39,651 bases of DNA from an uncultured Acetatifactor sp. (lineage in GTDB: Bacteria > Bacillota > Clostridia > Lachnospirales > Lachnospiraceae): assembly GCA_947589075.1 (NCBI GenBank), contig CANQBS010000019.1, positions 1 to 39,651 on the forward strand. Reading direction: 5' to 3'. A program made the translations under genes and the position numbers. The notes below the pieces were generated by a model. It was not told the DNA's origin and ran no database searches. It was given only the letters and a program-made list of their open reading frames with translations. This document shows, piece after piece, positions 1-8,150 of the stretch. How positions within the stretch are numbered: position 1 is the stretch's first letter; the number at the start of each line of letters is the position of its first letter.

Positions 1-225
1 GATCCGTCGAGTTGGGTTGTTGACCCCCACAAAAGAGAACCGGCGCTCAAATTCCGTCTCTTTGACGTGTTCCTCGATGCCAAGCAGTATGACGCCGCCA
101 TCCGTATTTGCAAAGGAGGAATAAGTTTCCCAGACAGAGTTGGGCAGCGTCGATTCTGCTTTCTTGCATTCCAAACGGATATGCTCTCCGTATTTCAGCA
201 TTTCTAAGATTTCCTGACTGTCCAT
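1..225 (-). CDS. AlbA_2 (Schlafen-like) domain protein, 5' part only
   Basis: This gene begins at 225 on the minus strand and runs off the left edge, so only its first 75 residues are seen. The visible part starts MDSQEILEML and carries the AlbA_2 signature: a Glu then E-C-K near residue 20, followed by FANTDGGVILLGIEEH. Proteins of this family bind nucleic acid and often carry C-terminal ATPase-like and winged-helix domains; they are common in mobile or defence-related DNA. The start is an ATG with a weak AGGCGGG site upstream. It belongs to a different branch from the AlbA_2 gene at 37678-39027. Its function and length cannot be judged from this fragment. Confidence 0.75.
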   Translation of the reverse strand, partial: MDSQEILEMLKYGEHIRLECKKAESTLPNSVWETYSSFANTDGGVILLGIEEHVKETEFERRFSFVGVNNPTRRI

Positions 226-290
226 GCTCGTCCCGCCTTTCAAACCGCTTCCGTGATAAATCTTTCAACAGATTTACAGCTTACAGCCGT

Positions 291-524
291 TCATAAGTTG
301 TCATAACTTGTACTAATATAATATATGGTAAGAAGACGCTCCGTCAAGCCCGAATGCCAATGGGCCAGAGTGGCGTTGATCTGTTGAAAAGCCGCCTCCA
401 GCACTTCCAATGGCGATTCCTCGATCTGTGTTTCGACGGTTTTCCCTTGGACGGCGCCCACCAGACAAAAAAATTTTTGATACGTTGTGGCCATGCGCCC
501 ATTCAGTTCATTTAAAACTAACAT
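291..524 (-). CDS. Small hypothetical protein, doubtful
   Basis: An open frame of 77 codons lies 65 bp upstream of the AlbA_2 fragment. I do not recognise the protein. It has no evident signal peptide or membrane helix and ends LTIYYISTSYDNL. A TATAAT box sits only 1 bp before the first ATG, with a TTGCGA 18 bp further upstream. If that is a real promoter, transcription would start inside the frame and the second Met (position 494) would be the better start. No good ribosome binding site precedes either Met. It may be a decayed remnant or not a gene. Confidence 0.3.
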   Translation of the reverse strand: MLVLNELNGRMATTYQKFFCLVGAVQGKTVETQIEESPLEVLEAAFQQINATLAHWHSGLTERLLTIYYISTSYDNL

Positions 525-613
525 TCATTATACAAGAGGCTTCCATCTTTCGCAAGATTTCGTGAAAATAAAGAAAGAAGGAAACCCACGAGAAAGGCAA
601 ACTGCTTTTTCAT
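518..613 (-). CDS. Possible 31-residue peptide coupled to rlmD stop
   Basis: The stop of rlmD overlaps an ATG (ATGA, 4 bp overlap) that opens a 31-codon frame. The peptide begins MKKQFAFLVGFLLSLFS, a positively charged start followed by a hydrophobic run like a signal or membrane anchor, and ends at a TAG at 518-520. The overlap would suit translational coupling. Length alone makes chance likely, and there is no independent evidence for expression. Confidence 0.18.
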   Translation of the reverse strand: MKKQFAFLVGFLLSLFSRNLAKDGSLLYNEC

Positions 614-2397
614 GGGGCTTCTTGTAATATCATCCCGAAGTGTTCCAGCGCCGCCCGTATCGCCGCCTCTTTCTCTGGCGGGCATTGGGGCTGCCGGGAA
701 TCTTCCGACTTCGGCTTGTTGTAGTTCTCCCCTTCAATGATCCCGCACTTCCGCTTCACTTGCGCGATATACAAGTGGCTAACCTTCATTCCGAATTTCT
801 CCAGCACATACTCCTTGATTTCCTCATAGCTGGCTTTCTTCTCGGCGGCGGTCAAATCCATCTCGTCCATGGTGAGTTCAACTTCGATATGCTGCTTGAC
901 ATTGAGTTTGGACAATAAGCATACCGTCTCCACATGCACCGTCATCCCGAACTGGTCCACGGCTCTGACTCTCTTCACCTCATACCCGCCTTCACACAGC
1001 AGCTTCACATCCCGGGCAAGGGTGGCGGAGTCGCAGCTTACGTACACGATCCTTTCCGGCCGCATTTCGATCATGGTGCGGATACACTGCTCATCGCAGC
1101 CTTTTCTGGGCGGGTCCACCACAATGACGTCCGCATGGATCCCCTCTTCCTGCAGCTTACGGGGCAGGACTTCTTCCGCTTTTCCCATGAAAAACTCCGC
1201 ATTTCCCACGCCATTAATCGCAGCGTTCTCCCGGGCGTCTTCGATGGCTTGTGGCACTACCTCCACGCCGTATACCTGCTTTGCACTCCCTGCCAGGAAA
1301 AGGGAGATGGTTCCGATCCCGCAGTACAGATCCCACACGGTTTCCTGTCCCGTCAGTCCAGCATATTCTAAAGCCAGGCTGTAAAGCTTCTCCGTCTGGA
1401 CCGGATTCACCTGATAAAAGGACAGGGGAGATATCTTAAAAATCAGCTGTTTTCCGGTAAAGGGATACCCTTCCGTCTCCATATCCCTGACATGGATGGT
1501 ATCACGGATGGTCTCCGATCCCCAGATGCAGTGCACCTCTTCCCCCATGATCACATTGGTTTTTTCCGTATTGATACAGACTGATATACTGGTCATTCCC
1601 GGGATCGCCTTGAGCTTGTCCAATAATTTATCCTGGGCAGGCAGATAATCCACATGCCGGAACTCTACAGGGGTTTTCTTACCGCAGGAACGCAAATCCT
1701 TCGACTCCCTCTTCATCTCCCCGCCCGGCGCCAGGTTGATCACCAGGCACACCATGATCTCCCCGCTGGTAAAGCCTGTCCGGATCAAAATATGCCGGAT
1801 CAGTCCGTCGCCGGTTTCCTCCTCATACGCCGGGACATGGTTTTCCTCCATATAATCCAGTATCGCCTGCAAAATCCTCTGATTTTCCCCGGCTCCCAGG
1901 GCGCAGTCCATATTCGCGATGATGGAATGAGTCCTGCCGGCGTAAAAGCCGGTGATAATCTTCCCGTTTCGATCCTTTCCCACGGGATACTGCGCCTTGT
2001 TGCGGTAGTGAAAGGGCTCCTCCATCCCAATGATCGGTTCCATTACCCGGTCCAGCTGTTCCTCCCCAAGTCCCCCGATCCGCAGCAGATGGTTGCGGAC
2101 CTTCGACTGTTTGAATTCCAGCTGCTTCTCATAGGAAAGCGTCTGGATCTGACAGCCGCCGCACTGCCTGTGATAAGGACATTTTGGCGCAACACGATAA
2201 GGAGAGGGCTCGATCACCCTCTCTAATCTGGCATAAGCATAATTTTTCTTACATTTCAAAATCCGGGCTTCCACCGTGTCGCCCACCACGGCATCCTTCA
2301 CAAACAGGGTAAAGCCCTCAACCTTTCCGATTCCTTCCCCTTCTGTGCCGATATCCTCGATCCTGACCGTGACACAGTCATTTTTCCGATATTCCAT
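610..2397 (-). CDS. rlmD: 23S rRNA (uracil-5-)-methyltransferase, RlmD/RumA type, with C-terminal extension
   Basis: This 595-residue protein belongs to the TrmA/RumA family, which methylates C5 of uridine in 23S rRNA using S-adenosylmethionine. Residues 1-60 form a TRAM RNA-binding domain. Cys73, Cys79, Cys82 and Cys165 match the four ligands of the RumA 4Fe-4S cluster. The SAM site includes DLYCGIG (356-362), followed by VDPPRKGCD (428-435). The nucleophile is Cys455 in VYVSCDSATLARD, and the probable general base is Glu490. The catalytic core ends near residue 497. The last ~98 residues are an added domain with VKRKCGIIEGENYNKPKSED, absent from E. coli RumA. It lies downstream of yhaM on the same strand. 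The exact target uridine cannot be told from sequence. Confidence 0.93.
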   Translation of the reverse strand: MEYRKNDCVTVRIEDIGTEGEGIGKVEGFTLFVKDAVVGDTVEARILKCKKNYAYARLERVIEPSPYRVAPKCPYHRQCGGCQIQTLSYEKQLEFKQSKVRNHLLRIGGLGEEQLDRVMEPIIGMEEPFHYRNKAQYPVGKDRNGKIITGFYAGRTHSIIANMDCALGAGENQRILQAILDYMEENHVPAYEEETGDGLIRHILIRTGFTSGEIMVCLVINLAPGGEMKRESKDLRSCGKKTPVEFRHVDYLPAQDKLLDKLKAIPGMTSISVCINTEKTNVIMGEEVHCIWGSETIRDTIHVRDMETEGYPFTGKQLIFKISPLSFYQVNPVQTEKLYSLALEYAGLTGQETVWDLYCGIGTISLFLAGSAKQVYGVEVVPQAIEDARENAAINGVGNAEFFMGKAEEVLPRKLQEEGIHADVIVVDPPRKGCDEQCIRTMIEMRPERIVYVSCDSATLARDVKLLCEGGYEVKRVRAVDQFGMTVHVETVCLLSKLNVKQHIEVELTMDEMDLTAAEKKASYEEIKEYVLEKFGMKVSHLYIAQVKRKCGIIEGENYNKPKSEDSRQPQCPPEKEAAIRAALEHFGMILQEAP

Positions 2398-2476
2398 ATC
2401 GTTCCTCTTTATCTATCTTTACCTTACTGCTTCTATTCCTTACTTTTAACGCCTTTTCCCTATCTTACCGCCTCTA

Positions 2477-2574
2477 GCCCTTTGTCATTTGCCCTTTACC
2501 ATCCGCCCTTTGTCATTCGCTTTTTACCATCCGCCCTTTGTCATCCGCTCTCTGTCATCCGCTCTTTTCCACTC
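2477..2574 (+). repeat. Tandem repeat, 7 copies of 14 bp
   Basis: Between yhaM and rlmD there are seven head-to-tail units of exactly 14 bp with consensus GCCCTTTGTCATCC. Units alternate between TGTCAT and TACCAT forms, suggesting that a two-unit block was itself copied. It is not coding and has no spacers. It resembles in style, but not in sequence, the other short arrays in this window. Confidence 0.9.
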
Positions 2575-2623
2575 AATCCTTGCCCTTTACTTCCCCCACA
2601 CTTACCTGTCTGTCCTGACTATA

Positions 2624-3574
2624 TCATTTCTCCGGCACCTGGCTTTTCCTCAGATTGGATTCAAACAACCGGTTATATCCCAGCCAGCCAATCTCAGTAG
2701 TTCCCTCCAGGATCTCCCTGAAGGTTTCCAGCTTTGCGTCCGTATCGTCAGCATAATTTAACGCAACCGCCTCTATCAGGGCCGGCAGCTTCGGAGAGCC
2801 GAATTCATATTTTCCATGATGCGCCAGGATGCAGTGCTGCAGCTCCGCCAGCAGAACATGGGGAAAGCCCGGTATCGTCGCCGCCGCTTCCCCTACCATC
2901 TGGGAGCCCATGACGATATGCCCCAGCAGCTGGCCGTCGTCCGTATAATCGTTTTCCGGGAAAGGAGAAATCTCCCTGGTCTTTCCGATATCGTGACAGA
3001 TAGCCGCCGTCACAAGCAGATCCCTTTTTAAAAAAGGATAAGCCTTACAATAATATTCGCACAGGTTCACCACCCCCAGGGTATGCTCCAACAGACCGCC
3101 TACAAATCCGTGGTGCACCGTCTTCGCTGCGGAGGATCTGCAAAAAGCCTTCTGAAACTTCTGATCCTCCACAAAAAACTTTTGAAGCAGCTTTTTCAAA
3201 TAAATATTATGGATACTCTCCACAAAAGCAAGGAGTTCCCGGTACATTTCATCGATATTCCTAGAACTCACCGGCAGATAATCAGCCGGATCGTATTCCC
3301 CTTCCCGGCAGACCCGGATCCGCTTAATATTTACCTGCAGCGCTCCATTAAAATTCGTCACTTCCCCGAATACTTCCACATAGTCCATCGCCTCAAAATC
3401 GCTGATGCCCGGATTGTTGGGATCCCACACCTTGGCGTCCACCGTCCCGGTTTTATCCTGCAATATCACATTTTCATACGGCTTCCCGTTCTTTGTGACC
3501 GCAGGCTGCCTGTGCTTGCACAGATAAATATCATGAATGCGATCCCCTTCCCGCAGCTCCTTAATATACTTCAT
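2624..3574 (-). CDS. yhaM: 3'-5' exoribonuclease YhaM family (OB fold + HD domain)
   Basis: The product (316 residues) has an N-terminal OB-fold (about 10-90, with KPYENVILQDKTGTVDAKVW) and a C-terminal HD phosphohydrolase domain. Metal-binding motifs are visible as HHGFVGGLLEHT, CHDIGK and a later LAHHGKYEFGSP. YhaM-type enzymes degrade single-stranded RNA from the 3' end in Firmicutes. I chose the ATG at 3574 (MKYIKELREG) rather than the one 12 bp upstream, because GGAGG lies 5 bp before it and family members start with this sequence. It is followed by rlmD, and the gap carries the 14-bp repeat array. Confidence 0.9.
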   Translation of the reverse strand: MKYIKELREGDRIHDIYLCKHRQPAVTKNGKPYENVILQDKTGTVDAKVWDPNNPGISDFEAMDYVEVFGEVTNFNGALQVNIKRIRVCREGEYDPADYLPVSSRNIDEMYRELLAFVESIHNIYLKKLLQKFFVEDQKFQKAFCRSSAAKTVHHGFVGGLLEHTLGVVNLCEYYCKAYPFLKRDLLVTAAICHDIGKTREISPFPENDYTDDGQLLGHIVMGSQMVGEAAATIPGFPHVLLAELQHCILAHHGKYEFGSPKLPALIEAVALNYADDTDAKLETFREILEGTTEIGWLGYNRLFESNLRKSQVPEK

Positions 3575-3607
3575 CCTATCCTCCATCCCGCAAATTATTT
3601 TTATGTC

Positions 3608-3791
3608 ATGATTACAGCGTCAAAAGCCCGAATCCACGGTATGCTTGCATACCGGTGGATGAGAGGCTTTATGACGCGCCCCAACATGAGGAAGAAGTGG
3701 GGCAGGGACCCCACGGATTCCGAATGTTGGGTAGGATTGTGAGAGCTGCGAAGCAGCGTAACAATCCGTAATCACTTTTGACACCCGAATC
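3608..3791. other. Highly structured intergenic element with nested hairpins
   Basis: The gap between the HtrA-like gene and yhaM (3575-3848) holds a GC-richer block unlike its flanks. GTCAAAAG (3619-3626) is inverted as CTTTTGAC (3775-3782), and each lies beside CCCGAATC in direct orientation. Inside are four stems: a 13-bp hairpin at 3632-3660 with one bulge, an outer CCCAACAT/ATGTTGGG pair (3680-3687 and 3724-3731) enclosing GTGGGG/CCCCAC (3697-3714), and GGATTGT/ACAATCC (3734-3767) enclosing GCTGC-GAA-GCAGC. No open frame covers it. It could be a REP/MITE-like repeat or a structured RNA. No T-run follows, so a simple terminator is unlikely. Confidence 0.7.
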
Positions 3792-3848
3792 ATATCCTTA
3801 ATTCCTCAACCGCTTATCCCATCTATTTTCTTAATTTTATGATGCCTT

Positions 3849-5267
3849 CTATTCCTTCAGCCCTACGCCGCCCACCGTTACGGTAAACTTCATTTCCTTG
3901 TACTCCTCCTGGGACAGTCTCATAACCGTCAGCTCCACCTCCTGACCGGCTTCCAGGTAAAGCAGGGCGTTCATGTAATTGCTAAAGCTGGATACGGAAG
4001 CCTCTCCCACCGCGGTGATGATATCTCCCTGCTGGATTCCCTCCTTCATGGCAGGGGAATTCATCTCCACATCCATCACATAGGCGCCTTTCGGAATTTC
4101 TATTTCCCCGTTTCCCGTGTTCTTTACATCCGCACCGCTGATGCCGAGATAAGGCATCTGGTATCCGCTGGAATTGGACAATCTTGTAATGAGACTTTTC
4201 AGCCCGGATATACCATATGCTATGATGGTATTTTTCAGGTCAGAACTTCCCCTGTCATTTGTAATGACTCCGATCACCTCGCTCCGCATGTTAAACAGAA
4301 TGCCTCCCGCATTGCTGCTGCCGTACATATCTGTATAAAGCATCTTATAATTGGCGTCCACCAGGGAGGAAGAAACGGAACTGGAGGTTATCATGCCGTA
4401 AGCTACGGAGTCCATAACTCCCATGGGACTTCCCAGGGCCACTACCGGCGTTCCCACCATATTCCTGGGCAGGGAATTCCCCAGCACCGCCACCTGGATC
4501 GTTTCCCTGGTCTGTTCGGGAAGGATATCCCCCGTCACCAGAATCACGGCAAGCTCTGTCTGAGGATCATATTGAACCACCTTCGCTTCTGCCAGCACAT
4601 TGTCGCAAAAGGTTACCGCAGTCCATTTCGCATCCTCAATGGGCGCGTAATCCGCCAGAATATAATAGCCCTGCTCGTTTTCTGCGATTATAACCCCGGA
4701 AGACTGGTTGGTGCTTTCAAATTCATTGTTCATCCAGTCCACTTCTGAAAAATAACCTGTGACCGTCACCATGCACCTTTCCAATTCCGCCACATAGCTT
4801 CCCATTACAGAATACATTTCCTGATAATTTGTCCTGTCCATGACAAAGCTTTCCAGGATTTCATCGATCTGCTCCTGGTTTAAAACGACTTCTTCTGTTT
4901 CCTCCGTTTCCTCCTGGCTTTCCTCCTGCTGCTGTTCCTCCTGCTGTTGCTGCTTTTCCGCCAGCATGGTATCGATCAGCATCTCCTCCGGCGACATCTC
5001 TTCCCTGTCCTCCGGGAACATCACCTTCGGCGTTTCCTCCGGAGGATACAGCCAGTTGCTGATCACGGGCTCCAGCAATAAAAAGGTAAAACACGCCACC
5101 AGACCGAATAAAACAGCCATGAACGCGGTGATAAAGGTCCTGCGGATCAGCCTGCCCTTGCTGATGGGGCGTTCCTTGATCTTTTCAACAATAAAATCAT
5201 TCTGACCGCTTTCTTCTTCGCCGCTCTCTATTCGTTTTGCTTCTTTTTTATCATATTCCTTTTTCAA
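3849..5267 (-). CDS. HtrA/DegP-like membrane protein with PDZ domain, active site lost
   Basis: From a TTG start with GAGGG upstream the product has 472 residues. No in-frame ATG precedes the membrane segment plausibly. Order: charged cytoplasmic tail (1-42), one membrane helix (43-66), Glu/Gln-rich linker (about 85-128), trypsin-like fold (about 160-340) and PDZ domain (about 370-465). Aligned to DegP, the catalytic His is Ala208 (YYILADYAPI), Asp is Glu238 (DPQTELAV) and Ser is Ala320 (SSNAGGILFN). The surrounding fold, including VVALGSPMG, is kept. It is therefore probably a non-proteolytic, outward-facing binding or sensing protein rather than a protease. It lies 173 bp downstream of the lipoprotein gene on the same strand, perhaps in one transcript. 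Confidence 0.87.
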   Translation of the reverse strand: MKKEYDKKEAKRIESGEEESGQNDFIVEKIKERPISKGRLIRRTFITAFMAVLFGLVACFTFLLLEPVISNWLYPPEETPKVMFPEDREEMSPEEMLIDTMLAEKQQQQEEQQQEESQEETEETEEVVLNQEQIDEILESFVMDRTNYQEMYSVMGSYVAELERCMVTVTGYFSEVDWMNNEFESTNQSSGVIIAENEQGYYILADYAPIEDAKWTAVTFCDNVLAEAKVVQYDPQTELAVILVTGDILPEQTRETIQVAVLGNSLPRNMVGTPVVALGSPMGVMDSVAYGMITSSSVSSSLVDANYKMLYTDMYGSSNAGGILFNMRSEVIGVITNDRGSSDLKNTIIAYGISGLKSLITRLSNSSGYQMPYLGISGADVKNTGNGEIEIPKGAYVMDVEMNSPAMKEGIQQGDIITAVGEASVSSFSNYMNALLYLEAGQEVELTVMRLSQEEYKEMKFTVTVGGVGLKE

Positions 5268-5440
5268 TCTGATCCCTCGAAACCTGTAGTTTTTTCGCTT
5301 TATGGTCTGCTGCCCCACATTTTTTCGTCCCGTAAGGCAAAACCGCCTTCCCTTGCTACCAGTATAACCGAAATAAACTACTTTCGCAACCACAAAAAAC
5401 CAGTGTCTGAAAAAGCAAAACCTTTTTTGGATTTTTTGAA

Positions 5441-7822
5441 TTATTGCTTCTCCCACAGATACAGCTGCACCCGGTTCTGGATGATCCCACACACGTCTTC
5501 TATTTTTTTCTGCCCCTGAATATATGCGGGAACTTCTTCCTCAATAATTTTCTGGATTTCTGTATGATACCGGAATTTACTGTCAATATGCTCCACCAGA
5601 TTCCTGATTGCCTCTGCATCCTCCGGCTCGCATTTATAGACAAAAAGTCTGATGATATCTTTTTCTGCATAGCTTCTTTTCACAACTCTTCCGGTCCCTC
5701 CGTTTTCCGTGTCAAATTCTTCCTCCAGGGATTTCTCCAAAAGCCTGTCAAACTCCTTCCGCAAAATAGGGAAGCCGATTCCTTCACATCCGTTCTGCAT
5801 ACAATATTTCAAAAACTCCCATGCTTCCTTCTGATACGGGCTCTCGGAGCTGATCGCCAGCTGGTTTCCGATAAACTGTACCGCCGAACCGCTTCCGCTT
5901 TCTGTGGGATATCCGATAAATTGAATCTTTTCTCCATAAATCTCGGATTCCAGCCGATAATCCTCCACGGAAGTGATGATCCCCATCTCTAAAAGGATCT
6001 CACCGTTATGGATCGCTTCATAGGCACTTCCGATGTGTATTCCCTGATATGCCTTTACAAAATCCAGGATCTGACGGAAGTCCTGCCCCGTAAAATCACA
6101 GCTCCCCTTCTCCCAGTCAATAAACTTATCCATGCTCAGCGCACACAGGGTAGTAAGAATACTTTCATCAGCAGAGGAACCTCCGATGCTGTTAATGTCC
6201 CCTCCATGCTCCCTAAGCACCTGCATCAATTCTTCCAAATCCACGCCTTCCCTGCCTTCTACCGTGCTCTCTGCTCCCCACATAGTAAAAATGATAAATT
6301 CCGGCGCCATTGTATACAGATGCCCATTCATTTCATACGCCCCAAGAACGCTGGATATCAGATTTTCCTTATTTAATACCCCGTCCTCCTGCATAAAAAG
6401 ATACAGATCCGAAAATGCTCCCATCCTCGCCAGGTTTTCATATTCCAGACCATCGGTGCAGATCAGGTCGGGAGTCCTGCCCTGAATCAGATCCAATGTC
6501 AGCCTTTGATATCCGCCATCATAATCCCAATCTCCATTTTCCATATAAACGATGGGTTCCAGCGTTACCTCCTCCTGATAACGATTATAGGATGCAATGA
6601 TTTTCCTCATTTGTGGACTAAGTGACATGATTCCCAGCGTAAGATGCTTCTTTTCCGTCTCCCCTTCCGTAATGACGGTATATTCCGACTGCTGCCCGGA
6701 ATAATGATCTATGATTTCAATGGCGCCGCCGTTCATTCCCAGGTAAATTATATTTTCCGCCAGGATTCCGGCGCCTGCAAGCTCTAAAAGCTTTTCCTCC
6801 TTAGCTTCTGACAGGCGATAAAGATACAGTGCCCCTTCCTTGGTATATAATAATCCGTCCCGGACAAAAGCAAGTATGCTGTCTTCCCCAAGTTCCATAA
6901 ACTCATTGTTTTCCAGGCGCTTGATCTCGTACTCTTCTCTATCCGTAGTCCGCACCCTCTTCACATAACAGTACCCTTCCCCGCTTTTTGCAAAAAGCAT
7001 GGGGATCCCGTCTTCATCAAAAGCGAAGCCCAACAATTTATTATTGTAAGAATCCGGCACCTGTTCGTAAACAATAGTCTTCATCTCCTGATCTTTGACA
7101 TAGATTCTGTCCAGTATTGTATAAACATCTTCCTCTCCGCCTTCATATACCTCCGCGCAGGGCACGGACATTTCATACCACAGGTAATATAGGCCGTTGT
7201 TATCCGCATAAAAGCCTTTCAGGTCTGGAAATAATCCCAGATCCTCCACCTCTACCTCTTTTATGGTATCAATATCCCCACCGGGATTTACCTGCCACAG
7301 GGCATCTCCATTTTCCTCACTGCCCCACAGGCAAATCTGATTTGAAACATTTATGGAAATGCTTTTGACCTCTGTTACATCCGGAACCTTATAAACCTCT
7401 ATCTTTTTGATTGTCCCCGAAGCATTGACCTGATCCGCGGCAAACACGGAAATCTCCACGCCTCCTTCCACAAACCGGTAAGCATAGATCCTGTTGCCGT
7501 TTATCGTCGCTCCTTCATACTCCTCCGGCATGGATAAATGAGAAGCATTCCAATGGAAAACCTTCTCTATCTTTTCCAGGTCGGAGCTTCCCTTTTGACC
7601 ATCCCTATCCGCCGGATCGCCTTTGCCTGTCTGATCACCCTTGTTTGTCGGATCTCCCTTGCCTGTCACACCGTCTCCTTCCGCCCAGTCTCCGGATTCA
7701 GAGACACGATCCTTATTTGAAAACAGCGGGTTTATCCTTCCACAGCCTGTCACTGCCAAACATACACCCAACATTACAATTCCAGCCTTAAAAAAAATGG
7801 AACCAAATTTACCTCTTTTCAT
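5441..7822 (-). CDS. Large lipoprotein with solute-binding-protein-like C-terminus
   Basis: The 793-residue product starts MKRGKFGSIFF at an ATG preceded by GGGAGG at good spacing. It has a lipoprotein signal with lipobox VTGC (Cys27), so it should be anchored outside the cell membrane. Residues about 35-65 are a Gly/Asp/Lys-rich linker made of six-residue repeats. Residues about 70-390 are rich in beta-strand-like segments and may form a propeller; that is a guess. From about 400 onward, segments such as TPDLICTDGLEYENLARMGA and AYEMNGHLYTMAPEF resemble family 1 extracellular solute-binding proteins. No transporter permease or ATPase gene is adjacent, so a sensory or binding role is as likely as uptake. 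Confidence 0.8.
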   Translation of the reverse strand: MKRGKFGSIFFKAGIVMLGVCLAVTGCGRINPLFSNKDRVSESGDWAEGDGVTGKGDPTNKGDQTGKGDPADRDGQKGSSDLEKIEKVFHWNASHLSMPEEYEGATINGNRIYAYRFVEGGVEISVFAADQVNASGTIKKIEVYKVPDVTEVKSISINVSNQICLWGSEENGDALWQVNPGGDIDTIKEVEVEDLGLFPDLKGFYADNNGLYYLWYEMSVPCAEVYEGGEEDVYTILDRIYVKDQEMKTIVYEQVPDSYNNKLLGFAFDEDGIPMLFAKSGEGYCYVKRVRTTDREEYEIKRLENNEFMELGEDSILAFVRDGLLYTKEGALYLYRLSEAKEEKLLELAGAGILAENIIYLGMNGGAIEIIDHYSGQQSEYTVITEGETEKKHLTLGIMSLSPQMRKIIASYNRYQEEVTLEPIVYMENGDWDYDGGYQRLTLDLIQGRTPDLICTDGLEYENLARMGAFSDLYLFMQEDGVLNKENLISSVLGAYEMNGHLYTMAPEFIIFTMWGAESTVEGREGVDLEELMQVLREHGGDINSIGGSSADESILTTLCALSMDKFIDWEKGSCDFTGQDFRQILDFVKAYQGIHIGSAYEAIHNGEILLEMGIITSVEDYRLESEIYGEKIQFIGYPTESGSGSAVQFIGNQLAISSESPYQKEAWEFLKYCMQNGCEGIGFPILRKEFDRLLEKSLEEEFDTENGGTGRVVKRSYAEKDIIRLFVYKCEPEDAEAIRNLVEHIDSKFRYHTEIQKIIEEEVPAYIQGQKKIEDVCGIIQNRVQLYLWEKQ
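7597..7668 (+). repeat. In-frame tandem repeat, 4 copies of 18 bp (lipoprotein linker)
   Basis: Four 18-bp units, the clearest at 7615, 7633 and 7651 (for example GATCGCCTTTGCCTGTCT), encode six-residue repeats of the type TGKGDP/TNKGDQ in the linker after the lipobox. The first unit (7597) is diverged. The period keeps the frame. Confidence 0.75.
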
Positions 7823-7968
7823 CTCAATCCTCCCATTCCGCTGCCAGCAGACTTTTGCTCTTTTGCCCAGCAGCCTTATTGCACAACAAACTTTCCATTC
7901 ATGAAATCTCGCCAATTTTTCTGAAAAGCTTATATTCGACAATAAAAGTAATGTAGGAATGTATCGGA

Positions 7969-7996
7969 ATTGTATCCGCAGATTCCAGGGCTGCAA
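7969..7996 (-). promoter_or_regulatory. Candidate promoter of the lipoprotein gene
   Basis: On the minus strand TTGCAG is followed after 16 bp by TACAAT, a fair sigma-A match. It would give a leader of about 140 nt before the start at 7822. The 328-bp divergent gap 7823-8150 holds this promoter and that of mutS2; I see no gene in it. Confidence 0.45.
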
Positions 7997-8032
7997 AGAT
8001 GTAAAAGCTGCTGAAAAGCTCTCACAATTCCA

Positions 8033-8061
8033 TTGAATTCATCCCCCAAAACTGTTATACT
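8033..8061 (+). promoter_or_regulatory. Candidate promoter of mutS2
   Basis: TTGAAT, a 17-bp spacer and TATACT give a good sigma-A promoter. It lies about 90 bp before the mutS2 start and faces away from the lipoprotein gene. Confidence 0.65.
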
Positions 8062-8150
8062 ATAAGCAGTAAAATACGGTTATTTGCGCAGGATCCCACA
8101 AACAAACTGATGGTTCCTAAGGCGCTGAACATTCCGGAATGAGGATTTAA

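Noticed and set aside
291-613. A single frameshifted gene joining the 31-codon and 77-codon frames
   Set aside because: They are in different frames with stops between, and no known family spans both.
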